Source: Mycobacterium asiaticum
GTDB taxonomy: Bacteria; Actinomycetota; Actinomycetes; Mycobacteriales; Mycobacteriaceae
Direction: 5' to 3'
DNA: 43,826 nucleotides
Assembly (NCBI RefSeq): GCF_001673365.1
Contig: NZ_LZLS01000175.1
Span: forward strand, 1 to 43,826
Made by a program: the position numbers and the translations under genes. Every line of letters begins with the position of its first letter. Positions within the stretch are counted from its first letter, which is position 1. Below the pieces are notes generated by a model. The model did not search any database and was not told where the DNA came from. It saw only the letters and a program-made list of their open reading frames with translations. This document shows positions 1-8,575 of this stretch, in pieces.

Positions 1-1
1 G

Positions 2-262
2 ACTGCGCCGCGTGAGGAGTGGTCGGCGCGGTTGCGGCGTCTGATCACCGAGCAGGTCGGCGTAATCCTGCGGCGCACCGTGGATGCCGACCGCCCGTTC
101 GTCGAGTACGGCATGGACTCGCTGGGCATGCTCGAGATGCGAACGCACATCGAGACCGAGACCGGTATCCGGTTGAGTCCCAAGGTGATCGCCACCCACA
201 ACACGGCCCGCACGTTGTCCGAGCACCTGGCGGAGACTTTGGCCGAGGAAGTGCCGGCCTAG
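2..262 (+). CDS. mas: Mycocerosic acid synthase (Mas), C-terminal end only
   Basis: Only the last 86 codons are inside the window; the gene enters from the left edge in frame 2 and stops at TAG 260-262. The visible part is an acyl carrier domain: the motif GMDSL places the phosphopantetheine serine at codon 119-121, followed by a helix typical of iterative PKS carrier domains. The Mas assignment rests on context: in PDIM loci mas lies convergent to papA5, and here papA5 begins 21 bases away on the other strand. Mas elongates fatty acyl-CoA with methylmalonyl-CoA to make the multimethyl-branched mycocerosic acids that PapA5 transfers to phthiocerol. Another mycobacterial type I PKS ending here cannot be excluded from 86 residues. 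No hairpin terminator is visible in the gap between the two stop codons. Confidence 0.8.
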   Translation, partial: TAPREEWSARLRRLITEQVGVILRRTVDADRPFVEYGMDSLGMLEMRTHIETETGIRLSPKVIATHNTARTLSEHLAETLAEEVPA

Positions 263-283
263 CGCGAGTCTCTTACGCTCCCT

Positions 284-1528
284 TTACTCGATGTCCCAGC
301 CGTAGTCGGACGGGGCGGCGCACAACAACTCGCGGATGTCTTCCAGGGAGTTTGTTCGCTGCGTCGCGTGCCCGTGGTTCTCCAGCACCAGCTGGTTGCC
401 GGACAGCCCGCAGCCGTAGAAGTCCAATGGGACGGTGATCGAGCAATAGAACTGTCCGGCAAAAGTTTCCAGCTCGATCCCGGCCGGCATCCGCACGCTG
501 GGCAGCGCACTGACGTCGGTGCAGAAGACCAGCGGCGGTAACCCGGCTGGGGTCCCCTCGAAGGCCACACCGAAGTTGAGTCCCGACTGCTGGACCACCC
601 CGTCGGCGATGTCGGCCCGGAACGTGGCGCCGATATCGGCTGCCAGATCGATGATGTCGGTGTCGGGGCCTATCTCGGCGAGGTAGGTGGCCACCCCCAC
701 CAGGTTGGTGGCCTCCGTCGGGGCCACCGGGGGACTCAGGAAATACCGCAGGTCGACCGGGTAGACGTACGGGATTGGCACGTGCGGGGTTTCACGCAGC
801 CGCCACTCGGTCATCAGGATCGCTGCGGCCACCAGGGTGTTGACGCTCACCCGGTTCTCCCGGCCGAATTCCACCAGGTCCGCGGTCTCCTGCTCAGTGA
901 GCCGGACCCGGGAGACCGGAACCGGTTGGGGGAGACCAGGGGTCGCGATGAGCGTCGGTTTCACCGCGGGCGGCAGATCGTAGGCGAACATCACCGGCAC
1001 GAATCGCTCGACGCCGGTCATGCCGAGCTTCTTGACGCCACGTTGTTCGAGCACGACTTCCAGCGGCTGCGGCGCGGGCTGCGGGTGCACCGGGCCGGGG
1101 TCACCGGTCGTCACCACATCGGTGTATCGAGAGAACAGCTCGTCGAAAAGGCCTGCGCCGTGGTGCCCGTCGGCGATGCTGTGGTGCAGGAAGATCGTCA
1201 AGTCCGACGTGTCCTCGTGCAAGGTAAGCCGCAGATTCAGCAGCGTCTCACCCTGATTGAGCTTGATTTCTGACGGAAAGTCGCCGTCATCCACCACGAT
1301 CCCCGCGTGCATCATGTCGTCGGACACCAGATTCCAACCACCGTCCTCGCTCGGCTCAAGGTGGCTGGCCAAGATCGGGTGGGCGTCGACGAGGGCATCG
1401 AAGGCTTCGGCAAGCGCGTCGGCATCCACACGACCACGCAGGTGCACCGTCACGGCGGTGTACACCTCGTACTGTGCAAAAACTTCCTCGCTGTGCGAGA
1501 GCTTTCGGATCACCGATCCGGCAAACAT
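284..1528 (-). CDS. papA5: Phthiocerol/phthiodiolone dimycocerosyl transferase PapA5
   Basis: The 414-residue protein belongs to the polyketide-associated acyltransferases, which share the fold of carnitine acyltransferases and NRPS condensation domains. It transfers mycocerosic acids from the Mas carrier domain to the two hydroxyls of phthiocerol, the last step of PDIM assembly. The catalytic HxxxD motif is present as HSIADG, His116 to Asp120. The length is close to the 422 residues of the M. tuberculosis protein. The ATG at 1526-1528 has a GGAG Shine-Dalgarno about 9 bases upstream. It follows drrC with a 27-base gap on the same strand, so it is probably the last gene of the fadD26-pps-drr transcript. 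It converges with mas, whose product is its donor partner. Confidence 0.95.
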   Translation of the reverse strand: MFAGSVIRKLSHSEEVFAQYEVYTAVTVHLRGRVDADALAEAFDALVDAHPILASHLEPSEDGGWNLVSDDMMHAGIVVDDGDFPSEIKLNQGETLLNLRLTLHEDTSDLTIFLHHSIADGHHGAGLFDELFSRYTDVVTTGDPGPVHPQPAPQPLEVVLEQRGVKKLGMTGVERFVPVMFAYDLPPAVKPTLIATPGLPQPVPVSRVRLTEQETADLVEFGRENRVSVNTLVAAAILMTEWRLRETPHVPIPYVYPVDLRYFLSPPVAPTEATNLVGVATYLAEIGPDTDIIDLAADIGATFRADIADGVVQQSGLNFGVAFEGTPAGLPPLVFCTDVSALPSVRMPAGIELETFAGQFYCSITVPLDFYGCGLSGNQLVLENHGHATQRTNSLEDIRELLCAAPSDYGWDIE

Positions 1529-1555
1529 GTGCAGAACTCCGCTTTCTGGTCAGGG

Positions 1556-2350
1556 TCAGCGCGTGCTGGCCCGCTTGTATCCGATCGCTATGGGTATGAC
1601 GCACGCGGCGGCTATTCCGGCGCTCCACAACAGTGTCGCGATCATCGGTGCCAGCACCGGTCCGCCGGCGGCGAGCCCGCGCATCGCGGTGACCGCGTAG
1701 CTCACCGGCTGGTGCTCGACGATAGGTCGCACCCACTGCGGATACTGGTTCAGCGGAAGCAGCCCGGTGGAAAAGAAGATCAACAGCAGCTGCCACAGCT
1801 CAACGGCTTCCACCACAAGGGTTTTCGACACGAACAGCGCGACCGCTGTGGTCACGGCGGCGAACGCCATGCCGAAGATCACCGGGACGGCAAACCACAG
1901 CACCGTCGCGAAAACGCCGCCCCGGAACCGGAATCCCAGCAGCACGCCCGCGCCCAGCATGACCCCGGTGGTGACCAGGATGCGGACCGCCTCGGCGATA
2001 ATCCGCGACAGCGGACCCGATGCCCGGTGCACCGGCATCACCCAGAGTCGGGTCAGTAATCCGCTCTGCTGCTCACGCATCAAATCGATGGCGACAAAAG
2101 CGGAACCACTGACGGCGCCGCCCAGCGCAAGCAGCGGGACGATGCTGTACAGCGCGCTGTCGTGAGTCATCGCGTAGATCAGGTTGCCGAGCACGATGTA
2201 GAGCACCACCATGAACACCACCGGCAGCACCAGGGCTTCTGAGACGGTGATCAGGTCGCGTCCCCATCGGGTCAGGATCCGCTTGGTCTGCACCCGCGTC
2301 TGCGACACCAGCAGCCGCAGGGAGCTTTCCGGAAGACTCTGAGCCGTCAT
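1556..2350 (-). CDS. drrC: PDIM ABC transporter permease DrrC
   Basis: This 264-residue ABC-2 type permease is the second membrane subunit of the daunorubicin-resistance-like transporter that, with DrrA and DrrB, is needed to place PDIM in the envelope. A short charged N-terminus (residues 1-33) is followed by hydrophobic segments, the first at about residues 38-60, and a long Gly/Ala-rich membrane region. The protein ends in a basic tail, KRASTR. I chose the ATG at 2348-2350 because it overlaps the drrB stop in an ATGA junction and gives a length near the family value (276 in M. tuberculosis); an in-frame ATG 63 bases upstream would lie inside drrB. Tight overlap indicates translational coupling and stoichiometric assembly with DrrB. 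Confidence 0.92.
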   Translation of the reverse strand: MTAQSLPESSLRLLVSQTRVQTKRILTRWGRDLITVSEALVLPVVFMVVLYIVLGNLIYAMTHDSALYSIVPLLALGGAVSGSAFVAIDLMREQQSGLLTRLWVMPVHRASGPLSRIIAEAVRILVTTGVMLGAGVLLGFRFRGGVFATVLWFAVPVIFGMAFAAVTTAVALFVSKTLVVEAVELWQLLLIFFSTGLLPLNQYPQWVRPIVEHQPVSYAVTAMRGLAAGGPVLAPMIATLLWSAGIAAACVIPIAIGYKRASTR

Positions 2351-3183
2351 GGGCGTCGGGACAAGACGACGATGGACACCGGAACCAGCAGCACCGCGAA
2401 CCCGAGCAGCCACAGCAGCGAAGGAGTCATGACCGCCCAGGTCACCGGCACCGGCGACTTGGTGGTGTCGCCGGCCAGGGCGCGCAAGCCGAGCACCAAC
2501 TGGGAGATCGGTTGGTTACGCACGAAAGGCTGGATCCAGTGCGGGAACATCTTCAGCGGTTGGATGCCGGTGGACAACAACCCGAAGATCAAGATGGGCA
2601 TGGTTACCAGCGGGAGCATGGCGTCGGGGTTGCGGGTGGCGGTGCCGAGCAAATCGGCGCCGAAGGACAACACCACTCCGATCGCGATCGCCAGTAGGCA
2701 GAAGCCCGCGATGTACAGCGCGCCGCGGTGGAACCGAAATCCGATGATGTGCGCAGCGAGCAGGGATACCGCCAGACCCACGCAGCATCGGTACACACTG
2801 GCAGTCACCCGGGCAAGCACCGGCGTTATTGGCGCGATCGGCATGGACCGGAACCGTCGATTGATGCCGTTGAGCGAATCGGTTGCCGCGCGAAACCCCG
2901 ACGAGATCGCCGCGAATGCAATGGCCTGCATAGTGATCAGCGGTGTGATGTATTGGCCGAGACTACTGGCGACGCCGCTGCTGGCGCCGCCCACGTAGTG
3001 GGCCCACGGTATGGAGAACGGAATGTAGAAGCCCACCGCGAAGGACAACGACGCGCCGATCGCGGTGATCAGTTCACCGTTGCGCAGCGTGGGGGCGATG
3101 AAGCGGACGGTCAACACCCGCCACTGGGCGAGCATCGACGGCCTGGGTCTCTGGACCGGCTGAGCCAATGCCGGCGCGCTCAC
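2347..3183 (-). CDS. drrB: PDIM ABC transporter permease DrrB
   Basis: This is an ABC-2 type inner-membrane permease of 278 residues, the first membrane subunit of the DrrABC exporter. After a polar N-terminus of about 35 residues, hydrophobic segments alternate with short loops, and the ABC-2 family stretch before the last helix (WIQPFVRNQPISQ) resembles the equivalent stretch of DrrC (WVRPIVEHQPVSY). The start is GTG at 3181-3183, which shares four bases (GTGA) with the drrA stop. A longer in-frame reading extends back through drrA but has no support and would make the protein far too long. The length compares with 289 in M. tuberculosis. It is co-expressed and coupled with drrA upstream and drrC downstream. 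Confidence 0.92.
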   Translation of the reverse strand: MSAPALAQPVQRPRPSMLAQWRVLTVRFIAPTLRNGELITAIGASLSFAVGFYIPFSIPWAHYVGGASSGVASSLGQYITPLITMQAIAFAAISSGFRAATDSLNGINRRFRSMPIAPITPVLARVTASVYRCCVGLAVSLLAAHIIGFRFHRGALYIAGFCLLAIAIGVVLSFGADLLGTATRNPDAMLPLVTMPILIFGLLSTGIQPLKMFPHWIQPFVRNQPISQLVLGLRALAGDTTKSPVPVTWAVMTPSLLWLLGFAVLLVPVSIVVLSRRP

Positions 3184-4187
3184 CGCACCGCCTCGGGTGT
3201 GAGGTGACTCAGCGTGCGGGACTCGCTGGGATCGGCTGTCATGGAAAGGAATACGTCGTCGAGCGACGGACGGCGCAGCGCGATGTCGGCGGGTTCGATG
3301 TCGGCCTCGTTGAGCAGTCGGACGGCTTCGATGAGCGTGCCGGTGCCCTCGGGTGCCGGCATGGTGATTCGGTCGGAGTCGGGTGTCAGCATCGACCTTT
3401 GTTGTTCGGGCAGCAGCGATCCCAGGGCCGCAACCATGGCAGGCAGTTCCTTGACGTCGCGTGGCACGATCTCGCAGAAGGTGCCGCCGGCGCTGTGCTT
3501 GAGTTCGTTGGCGGTGCCCTCGGCGATGATCTTGCCGCGGTCGACGAGGATGATGCGGTCGCTGAGCGCATCCGCCTCTTCGAGGTACTGCGTGGTCAAC
3601 AGTGTGGCGATGCCCAGCTTCTTGAAGTTGCCGACCAGATCCCAAATGGCTTGTCGGCTACGCGGATCCAGACCGGTAGTGGGCTCGTCCAGAAACGCCA
3701 CCTGGGGTTGGACGACCAGTCCGCAGGCAATGTCGATGCGCCGACGCATCCCGCCGGAGTAGGTGCTGACCCGCCGTTTGGCCGCGTCCACCAGGTCGAA
3801 CTGTTCGAGCAGTTCGGCCGCACGGGCGCGGGCAGCCGACTTGCTGAGCCCGTACAGCTGGGCGAACATCACCAGATTCTGTTGCCCGGAGAGCATGTCG
3901 TCGAGCGCGACCTGTTGTCCAGTGAGCATGATGGAGCGGCGCACGCCGGCCGGGTCGGCAACGACGTCATGACCGGCGACGCTCGCCGAGCCTTTGGTCG
4001 GCTTGGTCAGTGTCGACAGGATGTCCACCATGGTGGTCTTGCCCGCGCCGTTGGGCCCGAGCAGGCCGATCACTTCGCCGCGGCCCACCTCGAAGCTGAC
4101 GTCGTCCAACGCCACGACCTGTCCCGATCGGGTGCCGAACGTCTTGCCGATCCCGCGAACCGACACGGCGGGTTCGTTATTGGGCAT
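3180..4187 (-). CDS. drrA: PDIM ABC transporter ATP-binding protein DrrA
   Basis: DrrA is the nucleotide-binding subunit (335 residues; 331 in M. tuberculosis) of the DrrABC exporter. Visible motifs are Walker A GPNGAGKT at 44-51, a Q-loop near Gln91, the ABC signature YSGGM at 143-147 and Walker B with the catalytic Glu in LDEPT at 166-170. The C-terminal 100 residues form the regulatory tail usual for DrrA-type ATPases. The ATG at 4185-4187 has a GGAG Shine-Dalgarno and starts 10 bases after the native ppsE stop (4198-4200). The first 40 bases of the gene are one arm of a perfect 96-bp inverted repeat whose other arm lies inside ppsE, so in the transcript the ribosome site and start codon could be paired in a long hairpin. 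The protein itself looks intact. Confidence 0.95.
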   Translation of the reverse strand: MPNNEPAVSVRGIGKTFGTRSGQVVALDDVSFEVGRGEVIGLLGPNGAGKTTMVDILSTLTKPTKGSASVAGHDVVADPAGVRRSIMLTGQQVALDDMLSGQQNLVMFAQLYGLSKSAARARAAELLEQFDLVDAAKRRVSTYSGGMRRRIDIACGLVVQPQVAFLDEPTTGLDPRSRQAIWDLVGNFKKLGIATLLTTQYLEEADALSDRIILVDRGKIIAEGTANELKHSAGGTFCEIVPRDVKELPAMVAALGSLLPEQQRSMLTPDSDRITMPAPEGTGTLIEAVRLLNEADIEPADIALRRPSLDDVFLSMTADPSESRTLSHLTPEAVR

Positions 4188-7100
4188 GCGAGTCTCCTCA
4201 GTCCAGCCTCGACAGGTCCACCAGGGCGCCGGCCGCGGCGACGCCGACCATTTCGCTCTCGCTCTGCTGTGCGGCCAGCCCGTCCTGGCCTTCCTGGATC
4301 AACTCGCTCAGCGCACGCGGGAAGGCCTGCACCAGCGCCTCCATCGTCGCCGCGGCCGGCGCCCTGGTGGACCTGTCGAGGCTGGACTGAGGAGACTCGC
4401 ATGCCCAATAACGAACCCGCCGTGTCGGTTCGCGGGATCGTCTCGCGCAGCGGCATTGTCACGTCGGCATCGAACTGGACCGGGGCATCCATCGGCGGCA
4501 ACTCGGGAACCGTTCCCACATAACGGAAGTGGATGTCAGGGGTGCGCTGGGCGCCGAGAATCCGTCCGGTAGGTGCGTAGACATACCGCAGCAGACCATA
4601 GCCAATTCCATAGTGCGGAACCGACTTCAGCGTGTTGTGCAGCGCGTCGAGTTGCTCGAGCACAGCGGTGCCCTCGCCGGTGGCGCAGGCCAGCGACACC
4701 GGATAGTACGTCGTGCACCAGCCGACGGTGCGGCGCAGATCGACGTCCGGCCGCAGCACCGAGCGCCCCTCGCCTTCGAGTTCGACGGCGACGACGCCCG
4801 CACCGATCGTCTGGGCGATCGCGCGGCCCAACGCGGCGAGCAGGATCTCCTGAATGGAGCGCCGGAACTTGCGCCGGGCGTCGTCGACTTCGGAGGTCTG
4901 CTCGACATTGAGCGTGCAGGACAGCTTGGCCAGATCGTCGGCAGTGGGTTGGGCAGCCGGGGTATCCGAACCGTCCAGCCAACGAGTCACCTTGGCGGCG
5001 TTGTCGATCCAGAAGGACCGAGTGTCCAGTGCCGCCGGATGGGTGGCCAGTGCGGCCGAGCGCTGCGACCATTCGCGCCAGCCGGTCACCGGCGGCTCCA
5101 GCGTGATGTCCTGACCCGCCAGATGCCGTCCGAAGGCGACGACGAGGTCGCCACCCAGGATCTGGTGTGAGGCGGGGTCGGCGACCATGGCGTGGATGCC
5201 CAGACCGAGATAGTTGGGGCCGCCGTTGGTGCTGACGATGTGTACCGCGACCAGTGGTGCGGTCGAATCACCTTGTTCGGCAACCATTTCGGCCAGGACG
5301 GCGGCCTGCTCACCTGCGGCGGGCAGCGATCGGGTAGCCAGCGCGGTGAATTCCGTCTTCGGGCCGATACGTTGTTCCCACACGCCGGCGTTGTCGACGA
5401 GTTCCAGGCGCAATGCGTCGTGGTGGTTGATTACTGCGGTCAGCACCGTGCGGATGTCCTCCGGGGTGACCTTGGGGTCCAGGCGTAGCAGCAGCGGCAC
5501 TCGCCACCGGCCGCCGTCGCGCAACCCACGTTCCAGAAAGTAGGTGGTGTTCGGCAGGACGGCCGGATCTGCCTCCGGCGCTGGTGGTTTGACCAGCCCG
5601 CTGGCCGCGAACGCGGCGTCCACGGCGGCGGTGAGCGATATCAGGGTGGGGTGTTCGTAGAGATCCTGCGGTGTGATGGTCAAGCCCTCGTTGGCGGCTG
5701 TCATCGCGATGCTGATCGCCATCAGCGAATCACCGCCCAGGTCAAAGAAGTTGGCGGTGGGTTCGATCGCGCTGACTCCCAGGCACTGCTCCCAGATGCG
5801 TTGTAACGTCACCGCGGTCTGGGATGGGCCGGTCGCGTCCACGGTGGCCGCGGCGGGGGCGTGTGCACCGACCGACGCGCCGTTATTGGCTGCGGGTGCG
5901 GGTACGGCTGCCTTCGCGTCGACCCAGTGTCGCTGCCGCTCGAACGGGTAGCCGGGCAACGAGACGAGCCGCGGTGCTTCCGGATGCCTGGGCGTCCAAT
6001 CGATTTCGACACCCGCCGACCATAGTTCGCCGAGTGCGCGCAGAAAGGTGTCGCGGTCGTCGGCCTGCTGGATGGGGTGGCGCATCAGCCGAACCGAGCG
6101 GTTACCGTTGGACCACTTGGGGTGCCGGATCGCCGAAACGGTCAGGCTGCCGCCTGGGCCGACCTCGACCAGAATCCGATCGGGATCGTTGAGCACGGCG
6201 TCGAGTTCGTCGGCGAACCGGATGGTGGACCGGATTTGACGGGTCCAGGTGGCCGGGTCGGTGGCCTGCTCGTCGGTCAGCCAGGTTCCGGTGAGGTTGC
6301 TCAGCAGTCGCGTGTTCGGCACCGTTAACCGCTGACCGGACAGGAATTCTTCGAATTCGGGCAGCATCTGATCCATTTGGCTGGTGTGGAACGCGTGCGT
6401 CGCGCGCACCCGCCGCACCGGAATGCCGTGCTCGCCTAGACGTTGGGTGAAGGCGCGGATCGCGTCCTTGGGGCCGGCGACAACGCAGTTGCCGGGATCG
6501 TTGACCGCGGACACTTCAACGCCGGGCAACAGGTGCTGGGCGATGTCAGTGGGGCTCAGCGCGACCGCGACCATGGCGCCGGGCGGCGCCTCATGCATCA
6601 GGCGCGCCCGCAACGCCACCGTCTTGATCGCGGTCTGCAGGTCGAACACCCCGGCCAGCGTGGCAGCGATGTATTCGCCGGTGCTGTAACCGATGTAGGC
6701 GCCGGCCCGCACGCCGTAGCTCTCGACCAGTTTCGCCAGCGCGTACTCGACGGTGAACAACGCCGGCTGCGACCGGTCGATGCGCTCCAGGTCTGCTGGG
6801 TTGCCTTGGCCGGACGGGAAAACGGCGTCGTGTAGGTCCAGGCCCATCTCGGTTTGAAAGGCCGTCGCGCAGGCGTCGAAATGTTCGGCGAAAACGGGCT
6901 CGGTCTCGTAGAGGCCCTTGGCCATCTCAACGTGCTGGGCGCCCTGACCCGGGAACAGGAAGACCACCCGGTCGGTGCCGGCGTTATCTGCTGCGCCTTT
7001 GCCGACGAAGACGTTATCGTGCTCGGCGGCCCGCAGCAGGGTGACGGCCTGCGCCCGGTCGGCGACGACGGCGGCCATGGTGACCTCGTGTCTGCGCCGG

Positions 7101-8575
7101 CCGGCCAGCGTGTGCGCGACGTCGGACAGGTCCGGTGCGTTCGGGTGCTCCAGTGCTGAGGCCAGGGCGGTCCGCGCCTCGCCGAGGGCTGCTGCCGTTC
7201 GCGCCGATAGCAGCAGCACCTGAGGCCCGGCTGGTTCGGCGTGCGGCTCGAGCTGCGGCGCCTCCTCGAGCACGACGTGCGCGTTGGTGCCGCCGATCCC
7301 GAAGGAACTCACTCCGGCGCGGCGCACGTCATCGGATTCCCAAGCACCATAACGGCTTTGCACGGTGAACGGCGTCTCGTCGAGATGCAGTTCCGGGTTG
7401 GGGCTGGTGAAGTGCAGCGTCGCCGGGATCGCCTTGTTCTTCAGACAGAGGATCGTCTTGATCAGGGCCGCGATGCCGGCGGCTACTTCCAGGTGGCCGA
7501 TATTGGATTTGACCGAACCGATAACGCATGGGCGGGACCGGGGCTGCTCGGAAACCTCGAATGCCGTTCGCAATCCCTGGATTTCGATGGGATCGCCCAG
7601 CGGAGTGCCGGTGCCGTGAGTCTCCACATAGTCGATGGTCGAGGCGTCGACCTCGGCTACGGCGTGGGCTTCGGCGATGCAGTCCGCTTGCGCCGACGCG
7701 CTCGGTGCGGCGAATCCCATTTTCGCCGACCCGTCGTTGTTGATCGCCGACCCGCGGATGACGGCGTGAACCCGGTCCCCATTGTCCAGGGCGGCCTGCA
7801 GCGGCTTGAGGGCAACCATGCCGACGCCGCTGCCGAAAACCGTGCCGTCACCGCGTACGTCGAAGGGCCGGCAGTGGCCGACCGCGGACACCATCGAGCC
7901 TGGCGAGGTCCAATAGCCGACGCGGTGCGGGATGCACAGCGACGACCCGCCGGCCAGCGCCAGGTCGCATTCGCCGGACAGCAAGCTCAGGCAGGCCAGG
8001 TGCACCGCCACCAGTGACGAAGAGCATGCGGTCTGTACGGCGATGCTGGGACCGCGCAGATTGAACGCGTGCGATATCCGGGTGGTCAGAAAGTCCTTGT
8101 CGTTCTGCAAGAACAAGCTGAACTGGTCGAAGTTGAGTCCTTCGGCCAGCATGGCGTTCGGGTCGCGGTGGGACATCAGGTTGTGCAGGAGATAGCCGCT
8201 GGGAGAACTGGTTCCGTACACGCCGATGGAGCCGTCGTAGCGGGCCGGGTCGCAACCGGCATCCTCGAGTGCATGCCACGCGCACTGCAGAAACAAGCGA
8301 TGTTGGGGATCCAGCACTTGGGCGGCCAGCGGCGGCAGTCCGAAGAAGTCTGCATCGAATTCATCGATTCCGTCGAGCAGCGGTGCGCGACGCACATACG
8401 CGGGATTGGCCAGGGTCTGGTCGCTGACGCCCTCGTCGCGCAGTTCCTGCTCGGACAGGGTGGCGATCGACTCCTTGCCGCGGCGCAGGTTGCTCCAGAA
8501 GGCCGAAAGGTCTTTGGCTCCTGGGAATTTGCCAGCCATGCCGACGACCGCGATCGCGTTGTCGGGAATGCTCAC
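4070..8575 (-). CDS. ppsE: Phthiocerol synthase PKS PpsE, 3' end rearranged and frameshifted
   Basis: PpsE performs the last extension of the phthiocerol chain. Domains: KS with Cys184 (TACSSS), AT with Ser631 in GYSTG and a HAFH specificity motif near 727, carrier domain with Ser950 (GGDSL), then a condensation-like domain from about 1000. The condensation HHxxxDG motif is degenerate (HAMVADP). The start is GTG 8573-8575, overlapping the ppsD stop by four bases. The protein is family-like to residue 1378. There an inverted copy of the ppsE end and drrA start (4345-4440) intervenes, after which the frame is wrong and runs to a stop at 4070, inside drrA. The native tail, from MEALV to SRLD and its TGA at 4198-4200, is still present in another frame. 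About 29 family-conserved residues appear lost. As written the product is 1501 residues with a foreign tail; M. tuberculosis PpsE has 1488. Confidence 0.93.
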   Translation of the reverse strand: MSIPDNAIAVVGMAGKFPGAKDLSAFWSNLRRGKESIATLSEQELRDEGVSDQTLANPAYVRRAPLLDGIDEFDADFFGLPPLAAQVLDPQHRLFLQCAWHALEDAGCDPARYDGSIGVYGTSSPSGYLLHNLMSHRDPNAMLAEGLNFDQFSLFLQNDKDFLTTRISHAFNLRGPSIAVQTACSSSLVAVHLACLSLLSGECDLALAGGSSLCIPHRVGYWTSPGSMVSAVGHCRPFDVRGDGTVFGSGVGMVALKPLQAALDNGDRVHAVIRGSAINNDGSAKMGFAAPSASAQADCIAEAHAVAEVDASTIDYVETHGTGTPLGDPIEIQGLRTAFEVSEQPRSRPCVIGSVKSNIGHLEVAAGIAALIKTILCLKNKAIPATLHFTSPNPELHLDETPFTVQSRYGAWESDDVRRAGVSSFGIGGTNAHVVLEEAPQLEPHAEPAGPQVLLLSARTAAALGEARTALASALEHPNAPDLSDVAHTLAGRRRHEVTMAAVVADRAQAVTLLRAAEHDNVFVGKGAADNAGTDRVVFLFPGQGAQHVEMAKGLYETEPVFAEHFDACATAFQTEMGLDLHDAVFPSGQGNPADLERIDRSQPALFTVEYALAKLVESYGVRAGAYIGYSTGEYIAATLAGVFDLQTAIKTVALRARLMHEAPPGAMVAVALSPTDIAQHLLPGVEVSAVNDPGNCVVAGPKDAIRAFTQRLGEHGIPVRRVRATHAFHTSQMDQMLPEFEEFLSGQRLTVPNTRLLSNLTGTWLTDEQATDPATWTRQIRSTIRFADELDAVLNDPDRILVEVGPGGSLTVSAIRHPKWSNGNRSVRLMRHPIQQADDRDTFLRALGELWSAGVEIDWTPRHPEAPRLVSLPGYPFERQRHWVDAKAAVPAPAANNGASVGAHAPAAATVDATGPSQTAVTLQRIWEQCLGVSAIEPTANFFDLGGDSLMAISIAMTAANEGLTITPQDLYEHPTLISLTAAVDAAFAASGLVKPPAPEADPAVLPNTTYFLERGLRDGGRWRVPLLLRLDPKVTPEDIRTVLTAVINHHDALRLELVDNAGVWEQRIGPKTEFTALATRSLPAAGEQAAVLAEMVAEQGDSTAPLVAVHIVSTNGGPNYLGLGIHAMVADPASHQILGGDLVVAFGRHLAGQDITLEPPVTGWREWSQRSAALATHPAALDTRSFWIDNAAKVTRWLDGSDTPAAQPTADDLAKLSCTLNVEQTSEVDDARRKFRRSIQEILLAALGRAIAQTIGAGVVAVELEGEGRSVLRPDVDLRRTVGWCTTYYPVSLACATGEGTAVLEQLDALHNTLKSVPHYGIGYGLLRYVYAPTGRILGAQRTPDIHFRYVGTVPELPPMDAPVQFDADVTMPLRETIPRTDTAGSLLGMRVSSVQPRQVHQGAGRGDDGGAGAGLPACAERVDPGRPGRAGRTAERERNGRRRRGRRPGGPVEAGLRRLACPITNPPCRFAGSARRSAPDRDRSWRWTTSASRWAAAK
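4148..4440. repeat. Perfect 96-bp inverted repeat with 101-bp spacer at the ppsE/drrA junction
   Basis: Bases 4148-4243 are the exact reverse complement of 4345-4440; I compared all 96 positions and found no mismatch. The spacer 4244-4344 is unique. The left arm is the native end of ppsE (last 14 codons and stop), the 10-base gap and the first 40 bases of drrA. The right arm is an inverted copy of this placed inside ppsE. Both edges have short overlaps with sequence the native gene would have (about 8 bases at 4433-4440 and 9 at 4345-4353), the pattern of a double template switch. A chimeric read or amplification artefact would look the same. Not a terminator: it lacks any T-run and interrupts a coding sequence. 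Confidence 0.97.

Noticed and set aside
4148..4440. Phase-variable invertible switch made of the two 96-bp arms
   Set aside because: The 101-bp spacer is native ppsE in its normal orientation, flipping it would not restore the frame, and no recombinase gene is in the window.
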